Shown here piece by piece: positions 9,228 to 30,465 of a stretch of DNA of 64,000 nucleotides. The notes beneath the pieces were generated by a model. That model was given only the letters and a program-made list of their open reading frames with translations. It was not told the origin of the DNA and did no database searches. The stretch lies in the NCBI GenBank assembly GCA_907165135.1, contig OU015569.1, forward strand, positions 9,176,501-9,240,500, in the 5' to 3' direction. A program made the translations under genes and the position numbers. The stretch comes from Oikopleura dioica. Its lineage: Eukaryota > Chordata > Appendicularia > Copelata > Oikopleuridae. Positions within the stretch are counted from its first letter, which is position 1, and every line of letters begins with the position of its first letter.

Positions 9228-12200
9228 CTATATCTTTATTTAAGTACTAAGACAGCATGAACTACAGTAGAGCCATCAGAATAATTGACTCATCAATCAG
9301 AGTTTAGGGCTCTTCCGCTGTATACAACAGATTTTGACAGCTGCGAAAAAGGGTCATTTCCTTTCGGAAGCTTTGCAGCAGCTTTTTTTCTATACATTTT
9401 CGTTTATTAAAAAAAAGATGGAGAAAGTAAATTTTACAATTATGGCGTGTCGTTTCGTTGATAACAGCTCTCAGAGGATTACTGTAATCAGCATTTGAGA
9501 CAGTATACCATTTCTAATGAAGTGTTCTGAAATGTTAAATTGAGTGGCGAGAAAGTGAGTGATTCGAAATTGATGAAGTGATTACATGTACTGTCGCCTT
9601 ATTGATTTAACGTCATTAGGCCGAAAATGTTTACTAACGCACTCACTTTAAAAAGTCCTAATTACCTAAAACGTCGAAAATTTTGAATAAGAGTTGTCTG
9701 CTGCCAGGGCTCACAGAAGAACACTGAGCGCTGAAAGCACGGTTTCAGAGAAAAACGTACAGTATTCATGCATTTTACACATCATATTAGATTACGTGCC
9801 GTATTGATTTTGCGCAGAGTAACAGCGAAGTATTATTATTGCTATAATTGTTGTTGTTGTAATTTTCGTCCGGAGAGATTCGCTAATCACAAGAAAAGTA
9901 ACTTATCATGAAGCCAGGAGAAGGATGAGATCGCCGCTAATCAGGAACTGCAAGGCAGAATCTCGACGAAGGTGAGAAAGAACAAACTGCTGTAATTGAT
10001 GAAAACCTCATTTCAGAGAGTATTACGAATCGAGCAAAACAAGAAAGTCATTTTTCAACTATCTGAAGGAAAGGGGACTTTTTAAAAGTATTTATCAATG
10101 AAAATCGCCGAGAGTTGATTTGGACCCCGAATCGAGGAGGAAAGACAGTTAGTCGAGTTGCGCGATGAAAAATTCAAGAGTGAGGCAATTCAGGAAAAGG
10201 TTCACAAATTATTTCGCATATTCTCAATAGCTATTTATTATAGATCGGGGGTAAAACAACAAGTATTTTTGCAGACACATAAGAGCGACTTGACGCTTGC
10301 CCGCAAGTTGATATTTAGAGATAACACAGAAAAAAGCTACAGAAAAAAGATGAAGATACGTCTCTTCACCAGGTAAATATGGAAGTAGAACCAAAAGATA
10401 GAATTTGACTCGCCGCGCTGGAGTTGTGGTCGGCATTGACAAAACGGGAATCAACACTGTACTTTGTCAACAAATAGTCAACCAGTGAGTTAATTCAAGG
10501 TTAATTGCTTCGGCTTCTACTTTTGATCCTTTCGCTTATTCCGGCTGGGAAGCAGCCAAAACAACACATTGCCAGGTCAAGCATGGAAAATGAAATCGAA
10601 CATGAGAATTGTCAAATCCCTCAAAATAGTTAGATTTTTACCAAAAAAATACGAATGATACACAAATGTAAGGAAAAATGGCAACCTTCATTCCAGCGAA
10701 ATTCCAAAATCTTTTCGAACGGACCATAATGAGTGTTTATCATATTTTAAGAAAAAAATAAGTTCGACTTGCGCACAGCTTGGCTTTATTGATCAGCTCC
10801 ACTCAAATAAGGCCGATTTTATTCCTCCCATAACACAAGCAAGTTAATTAAATTCCGTCAGAGGCGAGGCCAACCTTTTTGTGGCAACTCTGATGCATCT
10901 AGCCCGCGAGAGAAATCAAGGAAAACTAGCCCAACAAGAAATTTAAAGCCGAAATGAATATACAAGAACTCGCCACGTAAGTGTCATGCTAAACTTGTCT
11001 TGCTAGCAAACATAAGATTGTACTGCCGTTAATTCTTTTGAACAGAAATGCAGATAACCAATTCTTTATTCCATCATAATTAAGTAGAACGACTCTCCTT
11101 ACGTACGCGATATCAGAGAATTTAGGATGTTCCCTTTTTATCGACAATATATTGTACTAAACATAGAGGAAAGCGTACTCAAAACAAAGTAGTTTGAATG
11201 TGCTGATTCTTGAAAACTTGATGACTTAAGAAGCACTGCGAGAGAACGAGAGATTATAAGACAAATTATTTATTCAGAATATCTACCGAATCGTACGTTT
11301 TCGAAAAACAAGAAAAGAGCATAATCGCGCTCATTATTAACGCAGCTACTGAAAAGGCGGCATGTAATTTTTCGAGGAGCGTTAATTTGATTTAATTAAA
11401 TCTGATCGCGCAGAAGGTGAATACAGATTATTGCAGCCAAATTTTTGACGAGAGCATTTTTGCGCAAATAGCCGCAATGGGCCTTTTCCGAAGACGCGCT
11501 CGCCAATAACAAAAGCTCCCGCCAATTATAGCAATCAATATTTCAGCAAAACTCTATCTCCAAAATCAGCTTCATCAATTTTGACCCTCGTTGGTGATAT
11601 TTGGAGAAAATAGGGAATGGCGATGTTAGCGTTCTCGTTTACAGTGGAGTTGGCGCGCATGTTGCGTGCGTAATTCGCGAAAAGTGGCAGAAGTCTTGAA
11701 GCTTGTCTTTGCTTTTCTCTCTGCATACAATTTTAATAGTACTTTTAAGTAATATCAGAGACGTAAAACGTATCCGCATGATCCTCATGTCATCAGCACT
11801 CAGGTTGAGGGTGTTCTAATAGCGATCTTATTCGTTATTGCGCTCTCTCTACCCTCTTTTTCTTCTATTTTCTTCTCTCTTTCTACACAATTCAATCATC
11901 TTTCACTTTCTCTTGTAAGAGAACTTTTTGCCACAACTTGTGGTTTGTGCGTATCTCATGTTAACCAGATTGCCAAGCCACGTTCAAGTAGCCTTAATTC
12001 TTAATCTAGGAATTGTAAAGTCACAGTCGTTGAGTACTTCAAAGCCTGGTCCAACTGTCTCGGGCTCATACTGTGCTAGCTGGCTATGAATTGTCAATGA
12101 GAATTTTGATTTAGCTTCTAGCTCCTTCACACAGCACAAACACGGCCAAATTTGAAATGCATGATTATTGAATTAAAGAGTCAAAGCTAAACTCTTTATA

Positions 12201-12629
12201 TCAATATTTCAGCTCTTTAAATAGCCTCTCGGCAAAAAGAAGACATAATGTTTTGCGCGTTGATTGACGACAGTCGATTGAGTGAGTTAATGCGACTATT
12301 TCTTCGTGGAAATAATGTTAACTCGTCGTTAATTGCAATTTGGCGCTGGGAATTGCGCAGTGGTGTTTTGTTCTGTTTGCGGGGAATTAGGCGTTTCACA
12401 GGGTCGCCAGTAGCTTCTGCCTTCGACGCATGAATTTTGAATCGAAATCGATCGAATATTTGCATGTATACCCGAACGCGTATTTATCCCCATCTTCCCA
12501 ACAATACTACCAACTCCCACAGTAGCTCAGCCTAATTATACAAACATTAGCTACTAACGCAACTCCCGGCAAAAAGAGACTCCCCCATCCAAGAAAAAAG
12601 GACAAAGAAAAAAGAGAGATTTTACGAAA
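9228..12629. other. Long gene-poor stretch
   Basis: About 3.4 kb with only short ORFs of random character on both strands. I see no conserved motif, no tRNA-like fold and no repeat with clear ends. A TATA-like element (gggTATAAATAg) lies near 8938-8949. In a compact genome such a gap could hold distant regulatory sequence for the calcium channel to its right. Confidence 0.4.
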
Positions 12630-12664
12630 ATGGAAGCAACGCAGAAAACCGATCCCGTCGATAG
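12630..12664 (+). CDS. Possible first coding exon of the Cav2 gene
   Basis: ATG at 12630 opens a short exon reading MEATQKTDPVD that ends in a plausible donor (GATAG then GTTAGC). Its phase (two bases left over) fits the acceptor TTTCAG just before the conserved channel exon at 14896, which would give the join VDSMAGRKK. Such an intron would be about 2.2 kb, long for this genome. The alternative is that translation starts at ATG 14897 after a spliced leader or untranslated exon. Confidence 0.3.
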
Positions 12665-14689
12665 GTTAGCATTTTTCCCCTCCCAAATGGATATTTTAAC
12701 TTAAATTTTAAATAATAAAACAGTCAGTGATACTTCTAGCTGCTGAAAAAGTTATACTCGCGGTTAAAGTTTGATGCCTCGTTTTTGTTGAGAGTGATTT
12801 CGACTTCCTTTTCGATTAATAAAACATTGAGATTATTTCAAGCCAGAAACAAGCTCGATGCAAAATATTCGGCTGAATTGTTTTTTCTCCTTGAAGTCAC
12901 GTTCAAGCAAGGACGCTGTGGCGCGCTTTAAATTCAACTTGAAATTGGATTTTAAAAATGGAAGCAGCTGCGTTTTCGACTTTTATTTTGACGCTCTCGA
13001 TTGTTATTAGATGGCAAGTCCATCTTCATCAAGAAAACGCCCTTTTTTAATCGGCGGTGATAATTATGGGCCGATTTATCGGAGGATTTATACGATCGCC
13101 TTGCCCGAATATCGACACTCGAGTGTCAATTTAAATGAACTTCCTATAACCTATTCCTATTCTCAAGAGTACTCAAAAATTAACTCATGCACCAGCAATA
13201 GAAAAAGCAATCGTCGTCGTCTTCCCGATACTACTGGTAGCTCCATATACCCAATGTAATTTCCATAAGGCCACTAATACAAATTTAAAAATTATGAAAA
13301 GCAAAACAAACAGATTCCACGCAGAGAGTAATCGAAGAAACGATCGACAATAATAGGTAGAAGAATAATATAAATTTAAACCAATAGGAGAGAATATGTG
13401 GCGCTGTGGCAAATTATATAAAATAGTAGTGGCAATAGTGAAATCATCATTTTGAAGCGAAAAAGCGAGCAAGTCAAAACTTCTTGTATTCTCTCGTGAA
13501 CGCATTTTTTTTGAATATTTTATACCTATGTGGACACGCCACTTGGGCCAACTCTTTTATCTTCTAACGGTATTAATATTTTTTTGGGTGAGAATCTCAA
13601 CTTCAGAAGTGAAAAAAAAAGGTCTTTGTTTTTTTGTTTTTCGAAAGTTGTCTTATTAAAATGCGATGGAGATGGGCGATGTTGTTATTATTGTTCCAAG
13701 TGCGAGTTATATTCTTGGCTTAAAATGCTTTAGCTGTTGTGTGTTATTTACTTGCGTAATGAATGAATCGCTTCTGTTAATAATTGATAAGTTGCGTTCG
13801 ACGAGTTTTAGTCTTACCGGGATATTACAATCAATCTTCTACTGCTTCGAGCAAATGGACAGCAAGTCGATCCAATCGATTCCATTATTTTTGTCTTTTC
13901 TTCTTATAATCTCATTACAGAATCACATTCATTTCAATCAGCCTACACGCAGATCTTCCTAACGGCTCGCATTCATATTCCCGGTCTTTTTCCACTATCA
14001 GAGTTTGCATTACACCCAAATTGCGCGAATGATATCCACTCGCCAAATGATCACAGCAGAGGATCACTTTTTCTGACCGACAAGGTAACTCTTTTGAGGA
14101 AAATCTTCTTCGCAAATATTATATTTATACAATATTTCTTTAAAAAGCTCTGGAAATATTTTATAGAGTATGCTACAACTTGAGGGGCGCTGTCGAGCTG
14201 CGCCAGCAACTGAGACGTCTTCCTGAATGCTAGATTGACTCTCGTAAATTATTCTTGAGCGATGTATCTTTTTTATTAAGCTTATGATTTAATGCGTATC
14301 ACGAGGCGTAAGAAAATAATATTTATAATGATAGGACTGGGCAGTTATAATCATCGGGATGGATACATGAGCATGTCAATAAATTGACATGGGCTTATAT
14401 AAACACATATCTGGAGATGTCAGTTTTAATTTAAATCGCTCAATGGAAAATATTAAAATCTCTTCCTTGATTTCAGAAAAATGAAAGCTTGGAAAAAATG
14501 CCAAATTGAAGCAATAAAAATGGTTTTTTTTTTCTCCAAAGCACAAATTTAGAATTTTTATTGCGTTGAATAGTAATGATAAGGGTTGATACGTCGTAGA
14601 CTTAGGTGGTGGATAGAGGCGCTTTTTAAATTAAACATTTGGCAAAGACATTAAATATGTAGCTTTGTTTCCCTTTAGAAGGCTCTTTG
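12665..14689. other. Long intron or intergenic
   Basis: No supported gene. An ORF at 13011-13259 and others nearby lack recognisable domains or splice partners. The sequence is AT-rich with homopolymer runs. If the exon at 12630 is real, this is the first intron of the channel gene; otherwise it is 5' flank. Confidence 0.4.
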
Positions 14690-14800
14690 ATTTCCGCGGG
14701 GCGGGCGGAGTGGGCCGCTTGGGAGGATGGACCGCAGCGTAAAGTGTTACGCGGGTTAAGAGGGAGTGTAATCGCGGCTGGAAGGGCGGGGTGAATTTAA
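14690..14800. promoter_or_regulatory. GC-box cluster upstream of the Cav2 gene
   Basis: An isolated GC-rich island in AT-rich DNA, with GC-box-like strings (GCGGGGCGGGCGGAG near 14695-14710 and GAAGGGCGGGGTG near 14780-14792), about 100-200 bases before the first conserved channel exon. This fits a promoter close to ATG 14897. Evidence is composition and position only. Confidence 0.35.
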
Positions 14801-14896
14801 ATTCACTCAATGTCTGAAAAATGAAAATAAGATGGCTGCATGTAAAATTTATGTACTATCGCTATCATTGGTAGAAAAGTGAATAAATATTTCAGC

Positions 14897-22933
<8,037 letters not shown>

Positions 22934-24008
22934 CGGCCTTGCTTTGGACAAGAGTTCAAAAAAGGTTCTGTTTGCATTAGAGTACGCACAGCAACTGTTT
23001 CGAAATCCAGTTATAGAAAGGAGAGAGCATTACTAAAAAACAGAAAATGCATTCCTTCGACATCGCCTGTTCGCCAACAACGTCTTCTTCATACTCATTC
23101 TAGTTTAAGACCCTTGCAACCAATCACTGCCAATAAATTAAGTTTGCCTTATCAGCCTAGCTGCCGCCTTTCCTTACATTCTTATCGGATGCGCAATCCT
23201 CTTAGCTTATTTTCTACGCCGAAACTGACAAAACAGAATCCTATCCAGAAGAAAGTCGATTCTACCTGGATTTTTTTCGTGATATCATGGATCGCAGATG
23301 TATTTACAAGATAGAAGTATTGTTACAACTGAATAGATATACTGTTGCACATTGAAAGTGTGTCTTTAGGATTGTTGGTAGCCTGTAAGAATTTTTGGGC
23401 GTTTAAGATTTCGATTCTTTACTGTTTTTCTTCACGTAGTAGAACAATACAGTAAACTAACTGTATTGATGGTTTGGGTGCATTTTTTCGATGATCTGTG
23501 AATTTGAGTCGGCAAATAGTTGAGATGAAATATTTTAATGCAGCTTACGAATGTTTGTATCTGTAGAAAATAAAAATATACTGTAGTAGTGGCGGCGCTG
23601 AATCTAGTGAATATAAGTATGAAATGGTGCAGTTATTTACGTAGTAGAATGCGACGAGATAAAATGATGATAGCGAAAAGAGAAACCATACAAAGAGTGA
23701 AAACAGATGCCAAACCGGGACACAAAGGGCATTCGCCCTTCCAGTACCCAGATTAGTTTGGCGCCGTGCGATGAAGGTGATTGAATTTATTTTGCTTTTT
23801 GGTGAATAAAAAGGAAAATACGGTGGAATAGGAGTGTGGTGGACGAAAGAAAGGCGTTTAGTGTAAAGAATAATACAATTGGGCGTTGTACAATTAGTAA
23901 TAATGTTATAGTTGCTGTTTGACTCCACGAAGGCGAGTTTATTGTTGGATTACGTTTTCGTGCGGCTCGGGGTCGAGAGATTCCGGAGAGTGAGAAAGAA
24001 GCCTCGTA
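22934..24008. other. 3' flank of the channel gene, no gene seen
   Basis: No ORF with coding character. It may hold untranslated sequence or one more small channel exon: coding-like stretches exist near 22960-23110, but no conserved end such as a WC-type C-terminus was found. The sequence continues as AT-rich flank up to the MITE. Confidence 0.4.
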
Positions 24009-24162
24009 CAGTGGGTTGCGCAGGTAGTTGACCCTTTGCGATTGCAGCTTTGGTTGACCCTTCGCCCGCGCTTTGTTTCTTTCTAGACTTGCTCAAAGTG
24101 ATTGCAGGATTGGTTGACCCTTTGCCCGCACTTTAGGGGTCAACTACCTGCGCAACCCACTG
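24009..24162. mobile_element. MITE with 26-base terminal inverted repeats, TA target duplication
   Basis: A 154-base element. The left end (CAGTGGGTTGCGCAGGTAGT, continuing TGACCC) is exactly mirrored at the right end (GGGTCA then ACTACCTGCGCAACCCACTG). It is flanked by TA on both sides (24007-24008 and 24163-24164). TA duplication and a CAGTG start are typical of Tc1/mariner-class elements. The interior holds two imperfect direct copies of a GATTGCAG..TTGGTTGACCC unit and no coding capacity, so it depends on a transposase from elsewhere. Confidence 0.88.
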
Positions 24163-24379
24163 TAAGCTGAGCAGGACGAGCTTGAAATTGCCCGGCACAA
24201 AGCGCCATTGTTAGGGCCGGTTGGAGAAGGATTCGAGATACTACTGTACAAAACTAGGGTCGCCCAAGGTGGAGGTGGAATAGGTTGGGATAGAGACAGA
24301 CAATTAGTTATAACGACGTCGCAATTTTATCGGAATTACGAATTTCTGGTAACGGAATAAAGTGATCGCGAAAAAATAA

Positions 24380-26724
<2,345 letters not shown>

Positions 26725-27661
26725 TTAGTCCTGCTCCATCGGGCCATCTCCATCGGGTTGCCATCGAATCCTTTCTTCGTAGAATTTTATAACCACCTTA
26801 AAAATTCCGTTACTTTTTCTTATGACTCGTAGTGCCTTACCTGTGGAATCCTGATGTTGGCCTCCTTTGCTGGGACGAGATCGGTCTCTTCCGAGTCTTT
26901 CCTGAATCAAGATTACAACCACTCACTCCTCGAAATCGTTTTTTACCATTTTATCAGGAACTGGAGGTCACCATCTTTTTCCGTGGCTCCGCAGATTTTC
27001 TCCGCCTTGTAGCCTCTGTCGAAGATCGACGACGAAAACGTTGAAGATGCTTTTTCACTGGGTTTGGACTTTTTAGAGGCGGGAGTGAACTCTTCTTTCA
27101 TCGCATTTTCCTTCTTCGCTTTTTCCTTTTGCTCCCGCTTTCTCTGCTTTTTCTCTTCCCTTTCCTTCCTCGCCTTTTCTGAAATACGTTGGTTGTTATG
27201 GATGATTTCATCGTGAGAAAAATTGGAACTTCTCGTGGGAAATCGAGTATGGGAGTAGCGCAATTAAAGATATAGTAACCGTGACGATTGGCCCTGCTGG
27301 ACAGGAATCGATACTTCTGAATTTCGCTAACTCTTTATTTCTAACAGAACATGGCTGTCCTGGGAGCTCCCAATAACGATAAGATATCAACGCACCTTCG
27401 AAAGCAGTTATGAGATCGTCGCAGTCGAGGTTTTCTTTTGGTTCCCAAGTGTCGTCATCACTGAAACACTGCTCACTATCAACGAGTTATCACTTTGCTT
27501 ACGGTCCAAATCCTTTCCAGCGAATTCGGTAGTGCTTCACTTTCACGCCCGCGTCGTTCTCTTCCATGCGCTCATCCAAAATATGCTCCACCTTCAAGAC
27601 GTCAATTACAGTTAACTTTGAGCAACATTACCTCGTACTCTTCTTCCTCCGAACCAGACAT
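26725..27661 (-). CDS. cbx (HP1): HP1/CBX heterochromatin protein, complete
   Basis: Six exons: 27632-27661, 27503-27591, 27396-27460, 26947-27178, 26841-26901 and 26725-26796. The N-terminal chromodomain reads EEEEYEVEHILDERMEEN, then YRIRWKGFGP and DDDTWEPKENLDCDDLI, with the aromatic-cage positions (Y, W, and W in TWEP) present. A very basic hinge (KARKEREEKKQRKREQKEKA) leads to a chromoshadow domain: IFDRGYKAEKICGATEKDGD, LQFLIKW, DLVPAKEAN, IRIPQVVIKFYEERIRWQ. This is the HP1 order chromo-hinge-chromoshadow, about 180 residues. The protein binds methylated H3K9 and dimerises through the shadow domain in the nucleus. Five introns: four are short (41-45 bases) and the fourth-exon upstream intron is 217 bases. 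Confidence 0.93.
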
Positions 27662-28483
27662 ATTTATTTACCAATTCCTCTGGCTCTTTTCTCAAATAAG
27701 GGTTCTTTTTAATTTTACTAAGAAGGTGTCTCCTCTTTTTCAAGTTTTGTCTCTTTTTTAGAATTCGCGCGGGACGGCAAAAAAACGATAGAGCTAGCTG
27801 TGGTGTATGTCCCTCAGCGTGGGCGTCGCATGGACGCACCCTGGGGTCTCTCGAGTGCGATTAAGCGCGAAAAATACGCACAAAAATACGAATTATCGGT
27901 AGTTCTACTCGTTCTTATCAATTTATCACTATTAAAACCCGTTGGCAATGCTTGACAGCTTCGAAATCAGCGCTGAAGAACGTCTAGCTGCGTAAATTAA
28001 TTAGTTATTTCAAACACAACACCCAAATCAAGGTCATTCTAGAAAATACTCTAGAATTTCCATGATGCATCGGTTATATAGTCACACTCTTCTACTGAAA
28101 TGTTTGCATCTGAAATGCAAGTTGAATTCATATAACAGCTGCATATCAAGATAAAACATTAAAAACACTCAGAAATCAAGGAAGACTCATCATCTGAGCA
28201 ACGGTAGACTGTGTTTGCGTGTTTGGAGGATATATTTGCAGTCTTTTTCCGGGAGAGCGTTTGATCGAGGATCATTATTTTTATTCATATTTGAGCATCA
28301 CACTTTCAGGTTGCTTTTTGCTACATTTCCATAACCGAAAAATGAATTCACTAAAATTACTGATTGTCAATAAGACGCTTGGATTCCAAGTTTGAAAGCT
28401 TATTTGATGGATACACTAACGATAAGAAGTGTGAAGTTGGAATCACAATTGATTGGTTCGGTTCGCATGATGTGACAATCATC
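27662..28483. other. Intergenic between divergent genes
   Basis: No convincing gene; AT-rich. It lies between the HP1 gene (minus) and the protease fragment and astacin gene (plus), so it probably contains both promoters. Confidence 0.4.
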
Positions 28484-28573
28484 GAATATGGAGCAGCCTT
28501 TTCGCTTATATCGGGGAAAAGGGAAAGGCGGTGCTCTGATTCATTCTAGATATTTGCTGACATCTTGGATTTT
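28484..28573 (+). pseudogene. Trypsin-like serine protease exon fragment
   Basis: One frame reads MEQPFRLYRGKGKGGAL and continues IHSRYLLTSWIL. This closely resembles the trypsin segment around GGALI-x3-YLLTAAH just before the catalytic His. The catalytic AHC is replaced by SWIL followed by a donor-like GGTTG. An in-frame stop lies a few codons upstream and no further protease exons follow before the astacin signal exon at 28679. It is probably a relic or an isolated exon; a gene with unseen exons is the alternative. Confidence 0.35.
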
Positions 28574-28678
28574 AGGTTGAGCAGCTAATCCTTATCGAAA
28601 TTTTCAAAAAAGAAGCCAGAAATAAAAGGCACGTAGTTTTTTGTTTTCCCCTTCATTCATAGAAATTCCGAATCAGTT

Positions 28679-29951
28679 ATGTTTAAATCAAATGCTATGT
28701 TAATTTCTCTCTTTTTATTACTCGCTAGCATCGCCCAGTACTACCAGGTTTGAAGAGAAATAATATCTCAGAAATTTTGCTGCAGAAAGGACAAATTTTG
28801 CCACTTAGAACTAAAACACTTGGGATACTCCCATATTTCGAAAGGGTTAGTCAGTTTATAGAATCTGCCTGAGAATGAAAAAAGAACCTTTACGATTGAC
28901 GATGCTGTACCTGTTCGACCAACTCCTTGGATAGACTACTTTGAAGATGGTGAGTTTACCAAACTGACAAAATATTTACCAATAAACTAAATAGGATTCT
29001 TCATCGTTCCGTATTTCTTCGAAGACGGTTATGAGAAGCACAAGTACTGTTCATGTAATTCATCTGAGTCAATGGCAGTTATGGAGTATCTTCTTGGTGC
29101 TTTCGAAAGATACACCTGCGTGAAATTTAAAAGGTTGACGACAGAAGCGGAAAAAGCACTCTACGATTACAAGATTGAAATCGGATGGGATGGACAGACT
29201 GGACGAGCCTGGTCACATTTGGGTATTATATTTTTTACTAACGGTTTACAGAGCGAAAGTCTGCATTTATGTTAAAAAAAAACGAGATAAAAATGTTTTC
29301 AAAGGTCGTCTCCCCTTGTCCTTCCAGCCTCAAAAACTGCAAATGCGTCCCGACGCCTGGAGCTTGAACAATAGAACAGTGATGCAACACGAAGCAATGC
29401 ACGCTTTGGGCTTCCTTCACGAGCATCAACGAATCGATCGCGACAGTTATGTTGAAGTTCATCCTTCTTTGCCAAACGATATTGATTTCGCGAAAGTATC
29501 AAGTAGTGCTGAGTGGCGGAATTTGAGTTTTCCTTACGACTACACCAGTGTTCTTCATTACCCGGCCTTTCGACTTGGTGATGGAAAGTGGTCTCTGTCG
29601 ATCCCGGGGAGCGATTACAGCATTCCTGTTCCTGCCCGCCCGGCCTTTCCAATTTCTCAGCAAGACATGGCTCAAATCAATTCAATGTATAATTGCTCAG
29701 GAATAGGTTCCATTTTTTACTCTGTTAGGATAGTTTTTTGAAGGCTTCTCGATAAGATAAGCCAATAAAAATAGTTTAACATTAACATCCCTTATCAAGA
29801 ACCTATACAAGCCTTTACAACGACGAGGAATACGACTACACCAATGATAAAACCGACAAAAGGTCCATTTTGGATTGAAGAAGAAACAGTTCAAACCATA
29901 ATTCGTACACTGCTCTATTTCTATCTCGTCATTTTATTTAACTTCTATTAA
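28679..29951 (+). CDS. Astacin-family zinc metalloprotease with C-terminal hydrophobic tail
   Basis: Exons 28679-28747 (signal peptide MFKSNAMLISLFLLLAS), 28862-28949, 28995-29222, 29305-29700 and 29800-29951. The extended zinc motif is intact: HEAMHALGFLHEHQRIDRD supplies three His, the catalytic Glu and the downstream Glu. The Met-turn region is SVLHYPAF: it keeps the zinc-ligand Tyr, but the usual MDSIMHY methionine is replaced. CSCNSSESMAV and YTCVKF hold the usual cysteines, and FEDGFFIVPYFFE the N-terminal strand. After the catalytic domain there is no EGF or CUB; instead a Thr-rich stalk (QAFTTTRNTTTP) and a hydrophobic end (LLYFYLVILFNFY) suggest membrane or GPI attachment. The last intron (29701-29799) starts GA. 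The first intron could instead be two introns around a small exon at 28786-28845. Confidence 0.82.
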
Positions 29952-29971
29952 GATATCATAATAAATAAGTA

Positions 29972-30285
29972 GGCCTCGGACGTAAAAATCCATCACCATC
30001 ATCGGAACTTCGTATGGGATTGAGAATAGGCTCATTCGAAAGCTCTTGAAGAGGGCTTTATTATAGGCAAATGAAAAAATTGGGCCCTGTCTCCCAGTTT
30101 TGAGTAATCTGTCGTTAAAGATAAAGTCGAAAAACGTTTTTACGAAATAACTTGAAACAGGGAGACAGGGTCCAATTTTTTTATTTGCCGCCAAGAAAGT
30201 TCTCTTTAAGAGCTTTCGAATGAGCCTACTCTCGTCCTCATACGAAGCTCCGATGGTCAAAATCGATATTTTTACGTCCGAGGCC
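29972..30285. mobile_element. Second MITE: long imperfect inverted repeats, TA target duplication
   Basis: A 314-base palindromic element. Left end GGCCTCGGACGTAAAAAT is mirrored at the right (ATTTTTACGTCCGAGGCC), with TA at 29970-29971 and 30286-30287. The arms run about 150 bases each and match imperfectly; both carry TTCGTATG, AGGCTCATTCGAAAGCTCTT and a CCCTGTCTCCC block. No coding capacity. The termini differ from the MITE at 24009, so it is a different family. It lies about 20 bases after the astacin stop codon. Confidence 0.82.
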
Positions 30286-30465
30286 TATAAATAAGGTAGG
30301 CTCTGTTTGATATTTGGAGGATTTATTTGGGGCATGTTGTCGAGAAAGCACTCGTCACGAATAGCATTAACATAGTGAAATTTATTTGGATTAAGTTATG
30401 GCTAGGTAATTGGCAGAACATAAAAGAAGCGGAAACAGTTTCTTACTTTGAGGAAGAAGCGCAGG

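Noticed and set aside
10158-10376. Small ORF in the gene-poor region
   Set aside because: Random amino acid composition and no splice or start context.
29934-30260. Minus-strand ORF of 108 codons
   Set aside because: It lies within the palindromic MITE and reads through both arms.
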